DNA of 64,000 bases from Pelagicoccus sp. (GCA_028284635.1 JANQRJ010000037.1:43287-107286), one strand, 5' to 3'. Counted from the first letter of the stretch, positions 16,151 to 25,791 are shown. The notes: generated from the letters alone by a model not told the origin. Made by a program: numbers and translations.

Positions 16151-16174
16151 GTCTTGGTAGGGCTTATGCCGGGT

Positions 16175-17107
16175 CTAATGGATCTCCGCGAACTGAAAGT
16201 GGGGAGACTTCGAGATGCGGCCTTCAACGACGAGCGTGTATCCATGCCCGAACCCTTTGAAGCGTTGCCGGTAAAAGGCGTTTTTGAATTTAGCTTCGCG
16301 GTTGGCTGTGAATTTCAGCAGCATCGCCTTTGCGAGCAATCTTCGGGAAGAGTTTTTCCAGTAGGCTCGAGCTTCGTCGATCTTGTCGGGGGTTGTCTGC
16401 AGCCCTGATTCGACTCCCTGTCGATAGCTGCGGCTCAGAAGCCAGTCCGCGCTGCATCTCTCCGCCGGGACTGAATGAGAGACGACTGCGTCTGGGAGGT
16501 AGAGCGGCCGGGCGCCGATTCGCTTCAAACGCCTTTGCATGTCAGACTCCTGACCGGTGGCTCCCGTTTTGCTTCCTGGTCCGAAGTCCGGGTTGAAGCC
16601 GCCAGCGTCGATGAGATCGGTCTTTCGGGCGGCCCAGTTGAAGCCGAGGAAATGGTCGTTTCGATCGACTTTCTCCTGAGCGCTTGTCCAGCCGCTGGCC
16701 GAGCGCGGCAGGAACTTCGAGAGGTATTCGGGGATGGGGCTTTCGTGTATGGCTTTCGTGGGACCGCCGAAGTAGTTTTTGCCGAGGTTGCTTGCTTCGA
16801 TCTCCCGGTAGACCTGTAGGGTATCCAGGCTTATCTCGACGTCGTCGTCGGTCATGAATATCAGTCCCTCGGCACAGCTGACCAGCCCATGGTTAAGGGC
16901 GTTGCTCTTGTTGCCCTCTGCTACCGAGTGGAAAGCTATGAAGCCCTTTGGGTCGAGTTTCTCCACGATTTGCTTGGCTCCGCAGTCGCCGCCATTTTCG
17001 ACGAGAATCACCTTCTGTAGGAGTCCACGATCAGTGGCTGCAAGAAGAGCGGCGAGAGTATTTTCAAGAAGGTCTGGCCTTCCGTGAGTGGCGATGAGCG
17101 CTTCCAT
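16175..17107 (-). CDS. Family 2 glycosyltransferase
   Basis: 310 aa from ATG 17107, chosen because MEALIATHGRPDLLENTLAAL is the standard GT2 opening; an in-frame start at 17215 would add a 36-residue basic extension. Seen: nucleotide-sugar site with ILVENGGD, the DxD-like metal motif in FMTDDDVEI, and an acceptor region with GATGQESDMQRRLKRIGARPLYLPDAVVSHSVP. Transfers a sugar from a nucleotide donor in the cytoplasm; specificity unknown. It is the last clear glycosyltransferase of the minus-strand locus and faces the plus-strand gene at 17304 head to head. Confidence 0.85.
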   Translation of the reverse strand: MEALIATHGRPDLLENTLAALLAATDRGLLQKVILVENGGDCGAKQIVEKLDPKGFIAFHSVAEGNKSNALNHGLVSCAEGLIFMTDDDVEISLDTLQVYREIEASNLGKNYFGGPTKAIHESPIPEYLSKFLPRSASGWTSAQEKVDRNDHFLGFNWAARKTDLIDAGGFNPDFGPGSKTGATGQESDMQRRLKRIGARPLYLPDAVVSHSVPAERCSADWLLSRSYRQGVESGLQTTPDKIDEARAYWKNSSRRLLAKAMLLKFTANREAKFKNAFYRQRFKGFGHGYTLVVEGRISKSPHFQFAEIH

Positions 17108-17303
17108 TCTAGAGATATCTTTTGATCGAAGCGGAAAGTGAACGATTATCAGTCGCATGTCTAGGCCGTAGCGTTTCCGTTTCCGACGAATTGAATCGAA
17201 GTTCGATAGTCGCAAATGCCATCATAGGTCGCAGTATTGTTAAGCGCTGGACAGTCGATCCTAAAATGCTTGCCATGTTATAGCGTTGCCCTACAGCAAC
17301 ATT

Positions 17304-18521
17304 ATGTTGAAGTTCCTCCGCCGGATCCGTCGGAAGCTTGCTGATCGGCCCCGTAGTTCCTACAAAGAAGCTTGCTTGCTGATAGAAAAAGCGAGTCTGG
17401 TTGAGCAATACGGCTGTAGAAGGGAGAAGGGGCGGCTAATCGATTCGCTTAACGGGTGCGTACTAATGCCTGCTTCGAGTAATGATGGGGTGGGTATCCA
17501 GGCCATGATCAGGATTTGCTTGATATTTTTGGCTCGAAAGGGAGAGGGCACTTATATCCATGTTCCATTTATTGGGGTAGGGCATCAAAAAATCGATCCG
17601 ATCGGGCGTGATCTTTCTAGAGAAGAATGGGCATCTCTGATGGAGGGTTTCCTGAACCTCGGTCAGGATGAAGTTTGGATCACGGATCTTGCGGATTCCA
17701 TGGGGAAGCGCTCTCTGGCAAGGCATTTGGAGACTAGATCGATCAGTTTGGTTGATCCGGTAGATGAGCGTGAGAACGAGCTTGCAGCTACGGTGAATAG
17801 CATTCGAGATATTCGTTTTGAAAACCCAGCGAGTCATCGAGTTTGGAGTCTTGGATTGGAGGTTTGTCGGTTTCCCGTAGAATGTGAAATGCATCTGGAC
17901 GAATCTTTTATTAAAGTTCTTCGATCTAAATTCAGAAAAAACGGATATGTTCCGAAGACGAACTTCTACGAAAAAAAGTATCTAGATGTAGCTATTCATA
18001 TTCGAAGAGGGGATGTCTGGCGGGCTTGTAAGTCTGGATCCACAAAACGGAGTCATACAAATAAACTCATGAGTCAGGAGTATTATGTGGATCTACTTAG
18101 CGATCTTCAGTCGCTTTTCTCTGATTCCGTACCGCCTGTTCGGTTTCATGTATTTTCGGATGGAAAACCGGAGGACTTCGATGATTTCGTGTTTGGCAGT
18201 GAAGAGGTCGCGAGTCTGAAACTGGAATCAGGATTATCGATCGAGAATATACAATTTCATCTTTGCGATAGCACTATCGATTCCCTCTACCATCTGATAG
18301 AAGCCCCGATTTTGGTTCCTGGAAAAAGTACATTCAGTGTTTTGGCTATCCTGCTTGGAGAGTCTGTTGTTCTTTACGATGAGAGAATAACGGAATTCTA
18401 CCAATACGATCTTCTTGCCAAGTATATGTCTGGAAATTCCAGGTTTGTTTCGTTGGATGGCACGACTGAAGAGATTTTAGTTTCGGTGAGAGAAGCCGAG
18501 AGCTTGCACGCGCGATTTTAA
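17304..18521 (+). CDS. Putative fucosyltransferase-like glycosyltransferase
   Basis: 405 aa from ATG 17304 (a TTG at 17286 is an in-frame alternative). The only clear motif is DVAIHIRRGDVW near residue 233. HxRRGD is the GDP-fucose-binding signature of GT11/GT23/NodZ-type fucosyltransferases. Overall similarity was not testable, so the donor is a guess. It is the single plus-strand gene inside a 37-kb minus-strand polysaccharide locus. Its base composition is clearly AT-richer than the flanks (27 G+C of 60 in line 18181 versus 40 of 60 in line 25681), which suggests later acquisition. Its stop codon overlaps that of the convergent sulfotransferase gene. Confidence 0.6.
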   Translation: MLKFLRRIRRKLADRPRSSYKEACLLIEKASLVEQYGCRREKGRLIDSLNGCVLMPASSNDGVGIQAMIRICLIFLARKGEGTYIHVPFIGVGHQKIDPIGRDLSREEWASLMEGFLNLGQDEVWITDLADSMGKRSLARHLETRSISLVDPVDERENELAATVNSIRDIRFENPASHRVWSLGLEVCRFPVECEMHLDESFIKVLRSKFRKNGYVPKTNFYEKKYLDVAIHIRRGDVWRACKSGSTKRSHTNKLMSQEYYVDLLSDLQSLFSDSVPPVRFHVFSDGKPEDFDDFVFGSEEVASLKLESGLSIENIQFHLCDSTIDSLYHLIEAPILVPGKSTFSVLAILLGESVVLYDERITEFYQYDLLAKYMSGNSRFVSLDGTTEEILVSVREAESLHARF

Positions 18522-19645
18522 ATCCTGTTTTCTCGAAGTCGGCTGATGGTTTCCGGCGAGGTGTTCGCTTCGAGCCATTTTGGTTTGTGTATTGGGGAAA
18601 AGGTTTGTATCTTGTGGATTTTGGAGGCCGTTTTCGAACCTCGCCCTTCAGCCAGGAACCAGTGGCGTTTCAAGAGCACTTCTTTGAGTCTAGCTGGTCT
18701 CAGGAGGACTCCTGTTTGCGCTAGACGTTCGAGGCCTGAGGAATACCGGTCGAGGTTTCGTTCAGTGAGACCGACGCAAGGGACTTCCTTCGCTGAATTC
18801 GGATTTGGGTTTCGGTAGCCATGCTGGGCGATATAGTCCTCCAGCAGGTAAGAGAGAGCAGCGGCGAGTCCGGGGTCTGCTTTTCTTTCCCAAGCGAAGA
18901 CCCTGGAAGCGTCTAGTCGATCCGAAACGGCATTCTTCCATGGTTCGTTGGCGCTGCTTACCTTTTTGCCGGACTCGCGCGTGTCTAGCAGATCGTCTGA
19001 ATACGGAATGCCGATGTGCTCACATGCGGGCTGGAGCGCTTCTCGGGGGTTCGCGACGAGATCTTCGTATTTCACGAAGCAGATTTTGCTACGGTCAAAA
19101 CGTTGCCTTTCGAATTCCATGTGCCAGCTGCGAATGGTGTATGCATTTTGGATCGTTGAGAATTTTCTCCAATGGTGTAGCTTGCTCATGGAAATCGCGG
19201 AATCGCGTGGGTCCCGAACAGAGAAAATGATCCTAGCTGTTGGAAAGGTTTCCAATATTGCCTCCAGGTATCGCATGTGGTTAGGGGTTTTTTCCAACCA
19301 TCTGCGTTTTCCTTGCGAGGATGCGTAGAGGTTTAGAAAGGTGCTTACGACATTGCGTATGGAAGGAGTGACCTTCGAAAGTTCATTTTCAAAGACTTTT
19401 GGAGGGATTTTATACAATTCGAATAACTGCTGGTCTGCCAAAGTGAGTTTGGCTGTTTCCTCGATAGCGAGTTTTGGCCATTCCGGGTCAGCAATGATTC
19501 GTTGATATGTTTCCTGAGTGATCTTCGAGTAGAGATGGGTCTCGGGTCCGCAGGCGATTTCGGGGTGGTTCGACAGGATCGCGGCGAGCAAGGTTGTTCC
19601 TGATCTAGGTAAGCCAACGATGAATATAGGTTCTTTCTCTGCCAT
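18518..19645 (-). CDS. Sulfotransferase (PAPS-dependent)
   Basis: 375 aa. The 5'-phosphosulfate binding loop FIVGLPRSGTTLLAAIL is at residues 7-23, and the 3'-phosphate motif ARIIFSVRDPRDSAISM is near residue 140; KYEDLVANPREAL is another family landmark. It should transfer sulfate from PAPS to a hydroxyl of a sugar or other acceptor. In this locus it would sulfate the polysaccharide or its precursor. Base composition is AT-rich like its neighbours 17304-22241. A second, distinct sulfotransferase is at 35956. Confidence 0.88.
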   Translation of the reverse strand: MAEKEPIFIVGLPRSGTTLLAAILSNHPEIACGPETHLYSKITQETYQRIIADPEWPKLAIEETAKLTLADQQLFELYKIPPKVFENELSKVTPSIRNVVSTFLNLYASSQGKRRWLEKTPNHMRYLEAILETFPTARIIFSVRDPRDSAISMSKLHHWRKFSTIQNAYTIRSWHMEFERQRFDRSKICFVKYEDLVANPREALQPACEHIGIPYSDDLLDTRESGKKVSSANEPWKNAVSDRLDASRVFAWERKADPGLAAALSYLLEDYIAQHGYRNPNPNSAKEVPCVGLTERNLDRYSSGLERLAQTGVLLRPARLKEVLLKRHWFLAEGRGSKTASKIHKIQTFSPIHKPKWLEANTSPETISRLRENRI

Positions 19646-19700
19646 TTTATTGAATTCTTGCTCGACCAGTTTGTTTGGGAGGAGTGGAGCGTTTGGGGAT

Positions 19701-20855
19701 TTATGTGCCTAGTTCCAGGATTTCGGTTATTCTCTTTTGCTCCTTTTCGAAAGTGAATTTCTCATTCGCGTGTGAGAAAGCGTTTCGAGATAGCTGGCTG
19801 TAGATCGCCTTGTCAGAAGCGATTCTCATAATTAGAGATGCTTGTTCCGCGATGTCGCCGGATTTGCAGAGAAAGCCAGTCTTTTGATCGATAACGCTCT
19901 CCGGGATGGCTCCCGATATGGTGGAGAGAACAGGAAGCCCGTACGACATGGCCTCAATGAAGGTAACTCCGAAAGCTTCGTCCCGATTCGATATAACACC
20001 AACGCCGTTGTGAGTTATGAACAGATCGTGATTCTCGTAAAGAGAGCAGGCTTGTTGGGGATCGACTTCTCCCAGCAAGCGAATTCGATTCTTGTATCTG
20101 CTTTTTCGCGCAAGAATCTCGCATGTGACACGGAGGGGGCCGCTTCCTGCGATGGTGAGGGTGCCAAGGAAACCTTTTTCGCATGCAAGCTCGAAGGCTT
20201 TGATTGTATCGTCGGGGCCTTTGAAATCTACCAGTCTGCCTAGAAAAAGCAAACGTAGCTTGGGGCTGTGGATCTTGTTTTCAAGAACGGATGCCTTCTG
20301 CTTGGGAACGCCGAAGTATTTCAAGACGATGCTCTCTTGAGGTATTTCTTCCGAGGTCAGATAGTTAAAGGTGTTTTGGGAGTTCGCGATAAAAACGGCT
20401 CTTTTTGCGAGCTGTCTAAAAGTCTTCTTGTAGTTCTCGTCTCGCGTCTTTTCGAAAGGCGGGTAGTTGTTTCTCGCTTCGAGTTGAAAATCGACACCGT
20501 GGACGTGCACGAAAATTTTCCCTCGAAAATTCTTCCATTTCGGTAAAGTGGAAATGGCGAAATTCGCATAGTTCAGAAAGAGAATCTCCTGAGAGTCTGT
20601 TCGACTGTTGAGATTTGGGAATAGGACCGTTTTATCCCGGGGTGGAGTTCGAAATCTGCCTAGAAATCTTCGTTTTCTGTGGCATGATATTATTGGAACG
20701 TTCCTCCAGTGCCTGTCGTCCGTTTCGAGTGTTATTATCGAAGAAAGGTGGGGTTCTATGGCTTCGAGCATCCTCTCTATCCAGGTTTCAGAGGATTTTT
20801 TCCAGTTGGGCGTGGCGAATATTACACGTTTGGATCTCCTGTCTTTCGATTTCAT
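19701..20855 (-). CDS. Family 4 glycosyltransferase
   Basis: 384 aa from ATG 20855 (GTG 20876 is possible; AAAGGA 12 bases before the ATG supports the shorter form). GT-B fold: an acceptor half with VHVHGVDFQLEARNNY and a donor half starting LRLLFLGRLVDFKGPDDTIKAF, then TIAGSGPLR and the EAFGVTFIEAMSYGLPVL motif, whose Glu residues bind the nucleotide sugar in GT4 enzymes. It lies 63 bases after the Wzt gene and before the sulfotransferase. Specificity unknown. Confidence 0.88.
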   Translation of the reverse strand: MKSKDRRSKRVIFATPNWKKSSETWIERMLEAIEPHLSSIITLETDDRHWRNVPIISCHRKRRFLGRFRTPPRDKTVLFPNLNSRTDSQEILFLNYANFAISTLPKWKNFRGKIFVHVHGVDFQLEARNNYPPFEKTRDENYKKTFRQLAKRAVFIANSQNTFNYLTSEEIPQESIVLKYFGVPKQKASVLENKIHSPKLRLLFLGRLVDFKGPDDTIKAFELACEKGFLGTLTIAGSGPLRVTCEILARKSRYKNRIRLLGEVDPQQACSLYENHDLFITHNGVGVISNRDEAFGVTFIEAMSYGLPVLSTISGAIPESVIDQKTGFLCKSGDIAEQASLIMRIASDKAIYSQLSRNAFSHANEKFTFEKEQKRITEILELGT

Positions 20856-20918
20856 TGTTCGCAAGGATCCTTTCACGTGCGGCTTTCGTGCTGCTGACTC
20901 GAGTTCCGTTTCAGGCCT

Positions 20919-22241
20919 TCAACTGGAGATCTCTATGGAAACGATGTCTCCATATTGCGACTGAAGATTCTTTTGGGAAGGATCACTGTTGGCCACTCGA
21001 AAATAATCGGGTTGGTTGTCGAAGCCTTTTCGAGCTAGATTTGCGCCGGTGTCTTTTTCGAAGAGTATCGTTTGGACGCTGTAATTCGCTGGAACGATCG
21101 GAAGCTTCGTTATTCGGAAAACGCATTCGTTCAAACCCTTTTCCAGATTGAAGTATATTTCCTCCAACTCCGAGGATATTGTCGATATTCGAACGTTCTG
21201 CTCTTTGTCTAATATTATCAGTCGAGCAAAGGCCTGAATTGAGTCTTTCTCCGACTTGACCGTAATGGCGATACGCGCGTTTTTTTTTGAAAATGGCGGA
21301 AGATCGGGATCGGATTCTTCGCTGATTTTCGTTTCGATGATCTCAAAAGCCGATGGCTTCCCCATTTCGATTTTCTGTGATGTCTTTGCTTGTTTCTCTT
21401 CTTCCTTTTTCTGGATGTCTTCGAAGTATTGATTGGAGGCTTCCTCGATTTCGCCAGAGTATCGCATTTTTCCCTTTTCCAGATATACACCTCTGTTGCA
21501 CACCATCTGGAGCTGGTTTAGATTGTGCGAAACGAAGAGTATACAGCCGCCGTTTTCCCGGTATTTGTTGATTCTTTTAAGACACTTTTGTTTGAAGTTG
21601 AAATCTCCCACTGCGAGAACTTCATCTACGATGAGGATGTCGGTGTTGAGTGTCGATGCGATGGCGAAACCGAGGCGGACTCTCATGCCTGAAGAGTAGC
21701 TGCGAATTGGAGATTCGATGAATTTTCCGATATCGGCGAAATCGAGGATGTCGTCGAATTTGGCTTCTATTTCGGCCTTGGTCATCCCGAGCAAGGTGCC
21801 GTTTATGTAGACGTTCTCTCGGCCGGTTAGGACTGGATTGAATCCGGCTCCTAAGGCGATTAGCGCTCCTACGCGACCTCTGATTTCGATTTTGCCTTGA
21901 TCAGGTTTAATGAGCCCATTGACCATACGGAGGAACGTGGTTTTCCCAGCTCCGTTATGGCCTATTAGGCCGAGGCACTGGCCTCTACGTAGTTGGAAGC
22001 TTATACCTTTGTTGGCCCAGAATTCGTGTTTGCGGAGCATGGGGTCGCCATTGTCGTCCAGCTTGCGTTGCTGGCTGAAGGCGAGCATGTCGGAGATGCT
22101 GTCCTTTACGCCGTACAGCAGCGATCGCTTCAGGTCGCGGCAGAAGATCTTGCCGACGTTTTCGACTGTTATGAGCACCTCGTTCTCCGTTTTTGCGGGG
22201 ACGGAGTTGTTGGTCTGCAAAGGGGCGTCTGTCTTGTCCAT
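20919..22241 (-). CDS. wzt: ABC transporter ATPase of polysaccharide export (Wzt-like, with C-terminal domain)
   Basis: 440 aa. ATPase domain with Walker A GHNGAGKT (94-101), signature YSSGMRVRLGFA, Walker B DILIVDEVLAVGD and the switch His in LFVSHN. This order and the preceding CLGLIG are those of capsule/O-antigen exporters. After an acidic-basic linker (QKKEEEKQAKTSQK) comes a ~150-residue beta-rich C-terminal domain like the carbohydrate-recognition domain of Wzt, which selects finished, capped chains. The partner permease gene is 17 bases upstream (22259-23119). Together they would flip completed lipid-linked glycan across the inner membrane. Confidence 0.92.
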   Translation of the reverse strand: MDKTDAPLQTNNSVPAKTENEVLITVENVGKIFCRDLKRSLLYGVKDSISDMLAFSQQRKLDDNGDPMLRKHEFWANKGISFQLRRGQCLGLIGHNGAGKTTFLRMVNGLIKPDQGKIEIRGRVGALIALGAGFNPVLTGRENVYINGTLLGMTKAEIEAKFDDILDFADIGKFIESPIRSYSSGMRVRLGFAIASTLNTDILIVDEVLAVGDFNFKQKCLKRINKYRENGGCILFVSHNLNQLQMVCNRGVYLEKGKMRYSGEIEEASNQYFEDIQKKEEEKQAKTSQKIEMGKPSAFEIIETKISEESDPDLPPFSKKNARIAITVKSEKDSIQAFARLIILDKEQNVRISTISSELEEIYFNLEKGLNECVFRITKLPIVPANYSVQTILFEKDTGANLARKGFDNQPDYFRVANSDPSQKNLQSQYGDIVSIEISS

Positions 22242-22258
22242 GGATTCGGCGCGCGGGT

Positions 22259-23119
22259 TTAGCTTGGCATGCGTTCGATGAGCCGGGGCATTACGACTTT
22301 GAATGCAAGCCAGCTGAAGATGAACAGGGCGAAGGATGCGGGAATGATGATAGAGATTTCGAAGAGGAAGGTCTGGGGCTGTCCTAGTATCCCTTGGCGA
22401 GCGGAAGTGAGCAATGGGCTGAGGGGGTTCCAGGAGGAGAGGAATCCTATGAAGCCGCCTTCTCGGGGGGGATAGACCACGGGGGAGAGGAACATTAGGA
22501 ACTGGGTGACGATGGGAAGGGCTCTTACGACGTCGTTATACAAGCTGCCGATTATGCTGAGCAGTGTTCCAATGGCGATGCTCAGGACTAGAAGGCTGAT
22601 GAAGGAAAGGGGGAACCAGAGGGTCAGAGCGGATATTTCGACCTTATAGTATATCAGCAGGGCGGCGAGTATGAGCATGCGTATTCCGACATTGAAGAGG
22701 AGGAGCCAGATGCTGCTTAGAATAATGGATTCGCGGGGGAAGTTCAGCTTGGAGAGCATGCCGGCCGCTTTTCGCATGCCGGCTCCTGGATTCATGAGGG
22801 CCTCGACAATGGATTGCCAAATGAGAGTCCCGCTCATGACGAAGAGGGGATAGGGGACCCCGGTGTCATCGATGCCGATGGCTCCGCTGTTTTTAAGGAA
22901 TATGAAGATGGATGCGTTGAAGAGCGGCGGAGCGAAGGCCCAGAAGTAGCCGAGGAGGCTTTGGCGGTATTGCGCTTTGAGATCTCGGACGAACAGTTGC
23001 CATGCGAGCTCCCAGCAATTGGCTACGTCCTCTCGGAGCGTGCGTAGGAAGAGAGCTGGATGGCGAAGGTCGCTGCCTGGCTGATAGGTGCGCAGGGAAA
23101 GTTTTTGCTGGCTGCTCAT
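22259..23119 (-). CDS. wzm: ABC transporter permease of polysaccharide export (Wzm-like)
   Basis: 286 aa. A cytoplasmic amphipathic N-terminus (ELAWQLFVRDLKAQYRQS), the YFWAFAPPLFNASIF motif and six membrane segments are typical of ABC-2 type Wzm permeases; SPVVYPP after the fourth helix is another family mark. It pairs with the ATPase at 20919-22241. An ABC exporter and a Wzy-like polymerase (36991) in the same locus is unusual, as the two normally belong to different assembly routes. Confidence 0.92.
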   Translation of the reverse strand: MSSQQKLSLRTYQPGSDLRHPALFLRTLREDVANCWELAWQLFVRDLKAQYRQSLLGYFWAFAPPLFNASIFIFLKNSGAIGIDDTGVPYPLFVMSGTLIWQSIVEALMNPGAGMRKAAGMLSKLNFPRESIILSSIWLLLFNVGIRMLILAALLIYYKVEISALTLWFPLSFISLLVLSIAIGTLLSIIGSLYNDVVRALPIVTQFLMFLSPVVYPPREGGFIGFLSSWNPLSPLLTSARQGILGQPQTFLFEISIIIPASFALFIFSWLAFKVVMPRLIERMPS

Positions 23120-23160
23120 TTCTTGGATTTGAGGGATGGGATGGAGGAAATGGGAGTCGT

Positions 23161-24459
23161 CTATTTCTCGGTTTCGAAAGCGGCTTTGACTTTGACGGCC
23201 TCGGAATCGTTGACTTGGAAGGGCTTACGCAGTCCTCGTTTGAAGATGCGGCGCAGTGTGCCGAGCGTCGAGCCGAGTTTTTCAGAGATGGAGAGTCCAA
23301 GCCAGCAATGCAGCAAGTTTGCGTTTAGGAAGGATGGGGTGTTCATGCCTGCCAATCGCATGGCGGCGAGACGCCCCCAGGTCGCGCCTTTCTTCTTGAG
23401 GAGGTTGTCCTGAGATCGATCGAGCTTCCAGAGCTCGGCCTCGCTCAGCTGCAGGTAACCGGCCTGCATGGCTCCCTTTACGATTTCGCGTCCTCGTTCG
23501 CTGCGTACCACGACAAGGGAAGATCCGGGATTGCGGCCATCGGGTTGCTGGTACCAGGGGTCGCCGCAGGAGATGTCGGCGAGCTCTCCACCGCCGTCTG
23601 GCCAGATGTGCGTGGCCCATGGGCGAAAGGACTGCAGGTAGGCCCAGCTTTCCTGGTAGGTCTGTTGGCCTCGCGGTTCGCTCTCTCCTTCGCATCGCGG
23701 GGCGAAATGTCCTGGCCAGCCGTTTCCTCGATACTTAAGGTCGGCGAGTCGATCCTTTGGACCGACTCCCAGTTTTCGCATGAGCGATTGGGTGGCTTCG
23801 GTGGGAGGGGTTTCCGCGCAGAAGAAGGTCATGGCGACTCCGACGTTCTTCGCCAGGTGCGGATTGACGGCCTCGGATTTGCGCAGCGCTGCTATTTCCG
23901 ATGGCTTGCCTATTATCGCGCAGGGCTTGGGAGCGTTTTCGACCAGTTTCAGGCCGTTGCATATCGATGCGGGCGAGTAGCGAGATCCGCAGGCTGCGAT
24001 AACGGCTTCCTGGTTGAGGCTCAGGCGGGTGCGATTGCGGGACGGATCCTCTTCGTCTTGTCCCGTGTGCAGCACGCCATGCATATCCTCCCGCTCGATG
24101 CAGTAGAGGGCGAGAGCGGTGAGCGCTCCTCCGGAGGAGGACTTGAAGCGTATATCCGGATCGGTGGCGTGGCCTTCCCAGATTTCAAGTATGGGCCCCC
24201 ACTTCTGGGTCGCTTTCTTGCCGAAGGGTCCTGTGTCTTGGACTCCGAACCGAAAGTCCGTTTCGACCGAGGGGCAGACTGAGAGGCAGAGCGTGCAGTC
24301 GTCGCACGCGTCCTCGCTCCTGATCACTGGACGAATGCCTTCGCGAGCAATGTCGATCAGGTCTATATTATCGGTCGGGCATGCGGGCAGGCAGGCGCCG
24401 CACCCAATACACAGGCGGCTGGCGACGATGTCCGAGATGCTGGCGCGTTTGAGTTTCAT
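23161..24459 (-). CDS. Fe-S protein, F420 hydrogenase/dehydrogenase beta-subunit-like (copy A)
   Basis: 432 aa. Two 4Fe-4S ferredoxin clusters at the N-terminus: CIGCGACLPACP (about residues 17-28) and CDDCTLCLSVCP (about 53-64). The F420-hydrogenase beta N- and C-domains follow, with SSSGGALTALALYC, GSRYSPASIC, GKPSEIAALRK and the ISCGDPWYQ motif. Family members elsewhere pass electrons between Fe-S clusters and a flavin; those in polysaccharide loci have no known reaction. Its start overlaps the stop of the pyruvyltransferase-family gene by 4 bases, so the pair is translationally coupled. A paralogue is at 26816-28078. Confidence 0.85.
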   Translation of the reverse strand: MKLKRASISDIVASRLCIGCGACLPACPTDNIDLIDIAREGIRPVIRSEDACDDCTLCLSVCPSVETDFRFGVQDTGPFGKKATQKWGPILEIWEGHATDPDIRFKSSSGGALTALALYCIEREDMHGVLHTGQDEEDPSRNRTRLSLNQEAVIAACGSRYSPASICNGLKLVENAPKPCAIIGKPSEIAALRKSEAVNPHLAKNVGVAMTFFCAETPPTEATQSLMRKLGVGPKDRLADLKYRGNGWPGHFAPRCEGESEPRGQQTYQESWAYLQSFRPWATHIWPDGGGELADISCGDPWYQQPDGRNPGSSLVVVRSERGREIVKGAMQAGYLQLSEAELWKLDRSQDNLLKKKGATWGRLAAMRLAGMNTPSFLNANLLHCWLGLSISEKLGSTLGTLRRIFKRGLRKPFQVNDSEAVKVKAAFETEK

Positions 24460-25769
24460 CGAGAATGGGAATGCTCGGGTGAAGGTTGCAGGGATCCTGC
24501 CAGCCTCTGGAAAATGGTCTTAAGCTGATCGCGTGCCGAATGAACGGCCTTCTGCAGATCGGCTCTTCGCTGGTCTCGCTCGTCAAGCAGCTCCAGCGCT
24601 CGGGCCACCGCGTTTTCGGTATTCTTCTCTTTGGCGTCGATCACCCAATCCTCCATGCCCACGGATTGGAACACGCCGGAGAATTTCATGCTGTAGGCGA
24701 GCCCGATACAAGGGATGCCTTGGGAAAGCGCGGCGATACAGGAGTGCATGCGCGATCCGATGAATGCGTCGCAGCGGCCGATGATTCCCTTGATTTGGTG
24801 CTGGTCGTATTCGTCCGCGATGACGGTTACCGAGCCTTGAAGGTGGGGCGGAAGGGCGTCTTTCACTTTTTCGCAGGCCTCGTTGTCGCTTTCCACGTCT
24901 CCGAAAGCCGCGTAGGTGTGGGGAACGAGCCAAATATCGAAATCGGGGTGTTTGCTTAGAAGCTCGGAAATGAGGCGCTGCAGAAAGGCGGGATAGTCTA
25001 GGGCCAGGCCGAACATGTTCTTCCTGTCGTAGCCGCCGTTGTACATCAGGCCGTTGACGTTGATGCCTATGACGGGCTTGGAGGGGCAAGGCACGTTGCG
25101 AGGGTTCGCGACTTCGAGGGCGAAGGCTACGTCGGGGCTGAGTTGGACGGGTTTGCTCCCCTTCAGGAGGGCATCGGCAACGGCTTGGCTTTTGGTGTCG
25201 CGAGCGACGATGGTCGAGGAGCGCCTGAGAAGAAAGCGGGCCATGCTTCGGGCGATCGGGCGCTTGTAGGGTCCGTAGGTCTGAGGGAACTGCACGAGGC
25301 TGCCGTGCACCAGCAGAGCGGTGCAGGCGCAAATGAACCCCCAGAAGTAGCGTTTCATGCCGTAGATGTCGCTGAAGCTGTCGCCGCCGCGCACGTCTCC
25401 TACCACGTCTGCTGCCGCGAGACAGTCTATCCAGGGGATCTTCCGTCTCAGATATCGTCTCCAGGCCTGGATCGGGAGCGCCCGGTACGCCAGCGAGGCG
25501 AGAAAGATCCAAGGCAGGCAGGTGGCGAGTCCGGACTTGTAGGTGTGACGGTAGTTGATGGCTTGAATTTCCGTGGGCGCGCCATCGATGATCGTCTTGA
25601 GGGGAATTGGGGAGGGAGATCCGACCAGGAGGGTGGCGCGTATCTCCGGGCGGGCCTGAGCGAAGAGATTGACCAGGGCTGAAGCCAGAGCGAGGACGCC
25701 CCGGTTGCCCGAACTGGTGGGCGCTCCGATTATGGCGACTTTGAAGGGCTCTTTGGAGGAGGAGGGCAT
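24456..25769 (-). CDS. Polysaccharide pyruvyltransferase family protein (1)
   Basis: 437 aa. Opening KVAIIGAPTSSGNRGVLALA, GGDSFSDIYG, the FPQTYGPYKRP block, VARDTKS and the C-terminal GSRMHSCIAALSQGIPCIGLAYS are all hallmarks of the WcaK/CsaB family, which transfers pyruvate from phosphoenolpyruvate to a sugar to make a ketal. Some family members may have other roles. Its stop overlaps the start of Fe-S copy A by 4 bases. GalE is 22 bases upstream. This is one of three family members in the locus. Confidence 0.88.
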   Translation of the reverse strand: MPSSSKEPFKVAIIGAPTSSGNRGVLALASALVNLFAQARPEIRATLLVGSPSPIPLKTIIDGAPTEIQAINYRHTYKSGLATCLPWIFLASLAYRALPIQAWRRYLRRKIPWIDCLAAADVVGDVRGGDSFSDIYGMKRYFWGFICACTALLVHGSLVQFPQTYGPYKRPIARSMARFLLRRSSTIVARDTKSQAVADALLKGSKPVQLSPDVAFALEVANPRNVPCPSKPVIGINVNGLMYNGGYDRKNMFGLALDYPAFLQRLISELLSKHPDFDIWLVPHTYAAFGDVESDNEACEKVKDALPPHLQGSVTVIADEYDQHQIKGIIGRCDAFIGSRMHSCIAALSQGIPCIGLAYSMKFSGVFQSVGMEDWVIDAKEKNTENAVARALELLDERDQRRADLQKAVHSARDQLKTIFQRLAGSLQPSPEHSHSR

Positions 25770-25791
25770 GTGGGACTGGTTTCGTTTCGAC

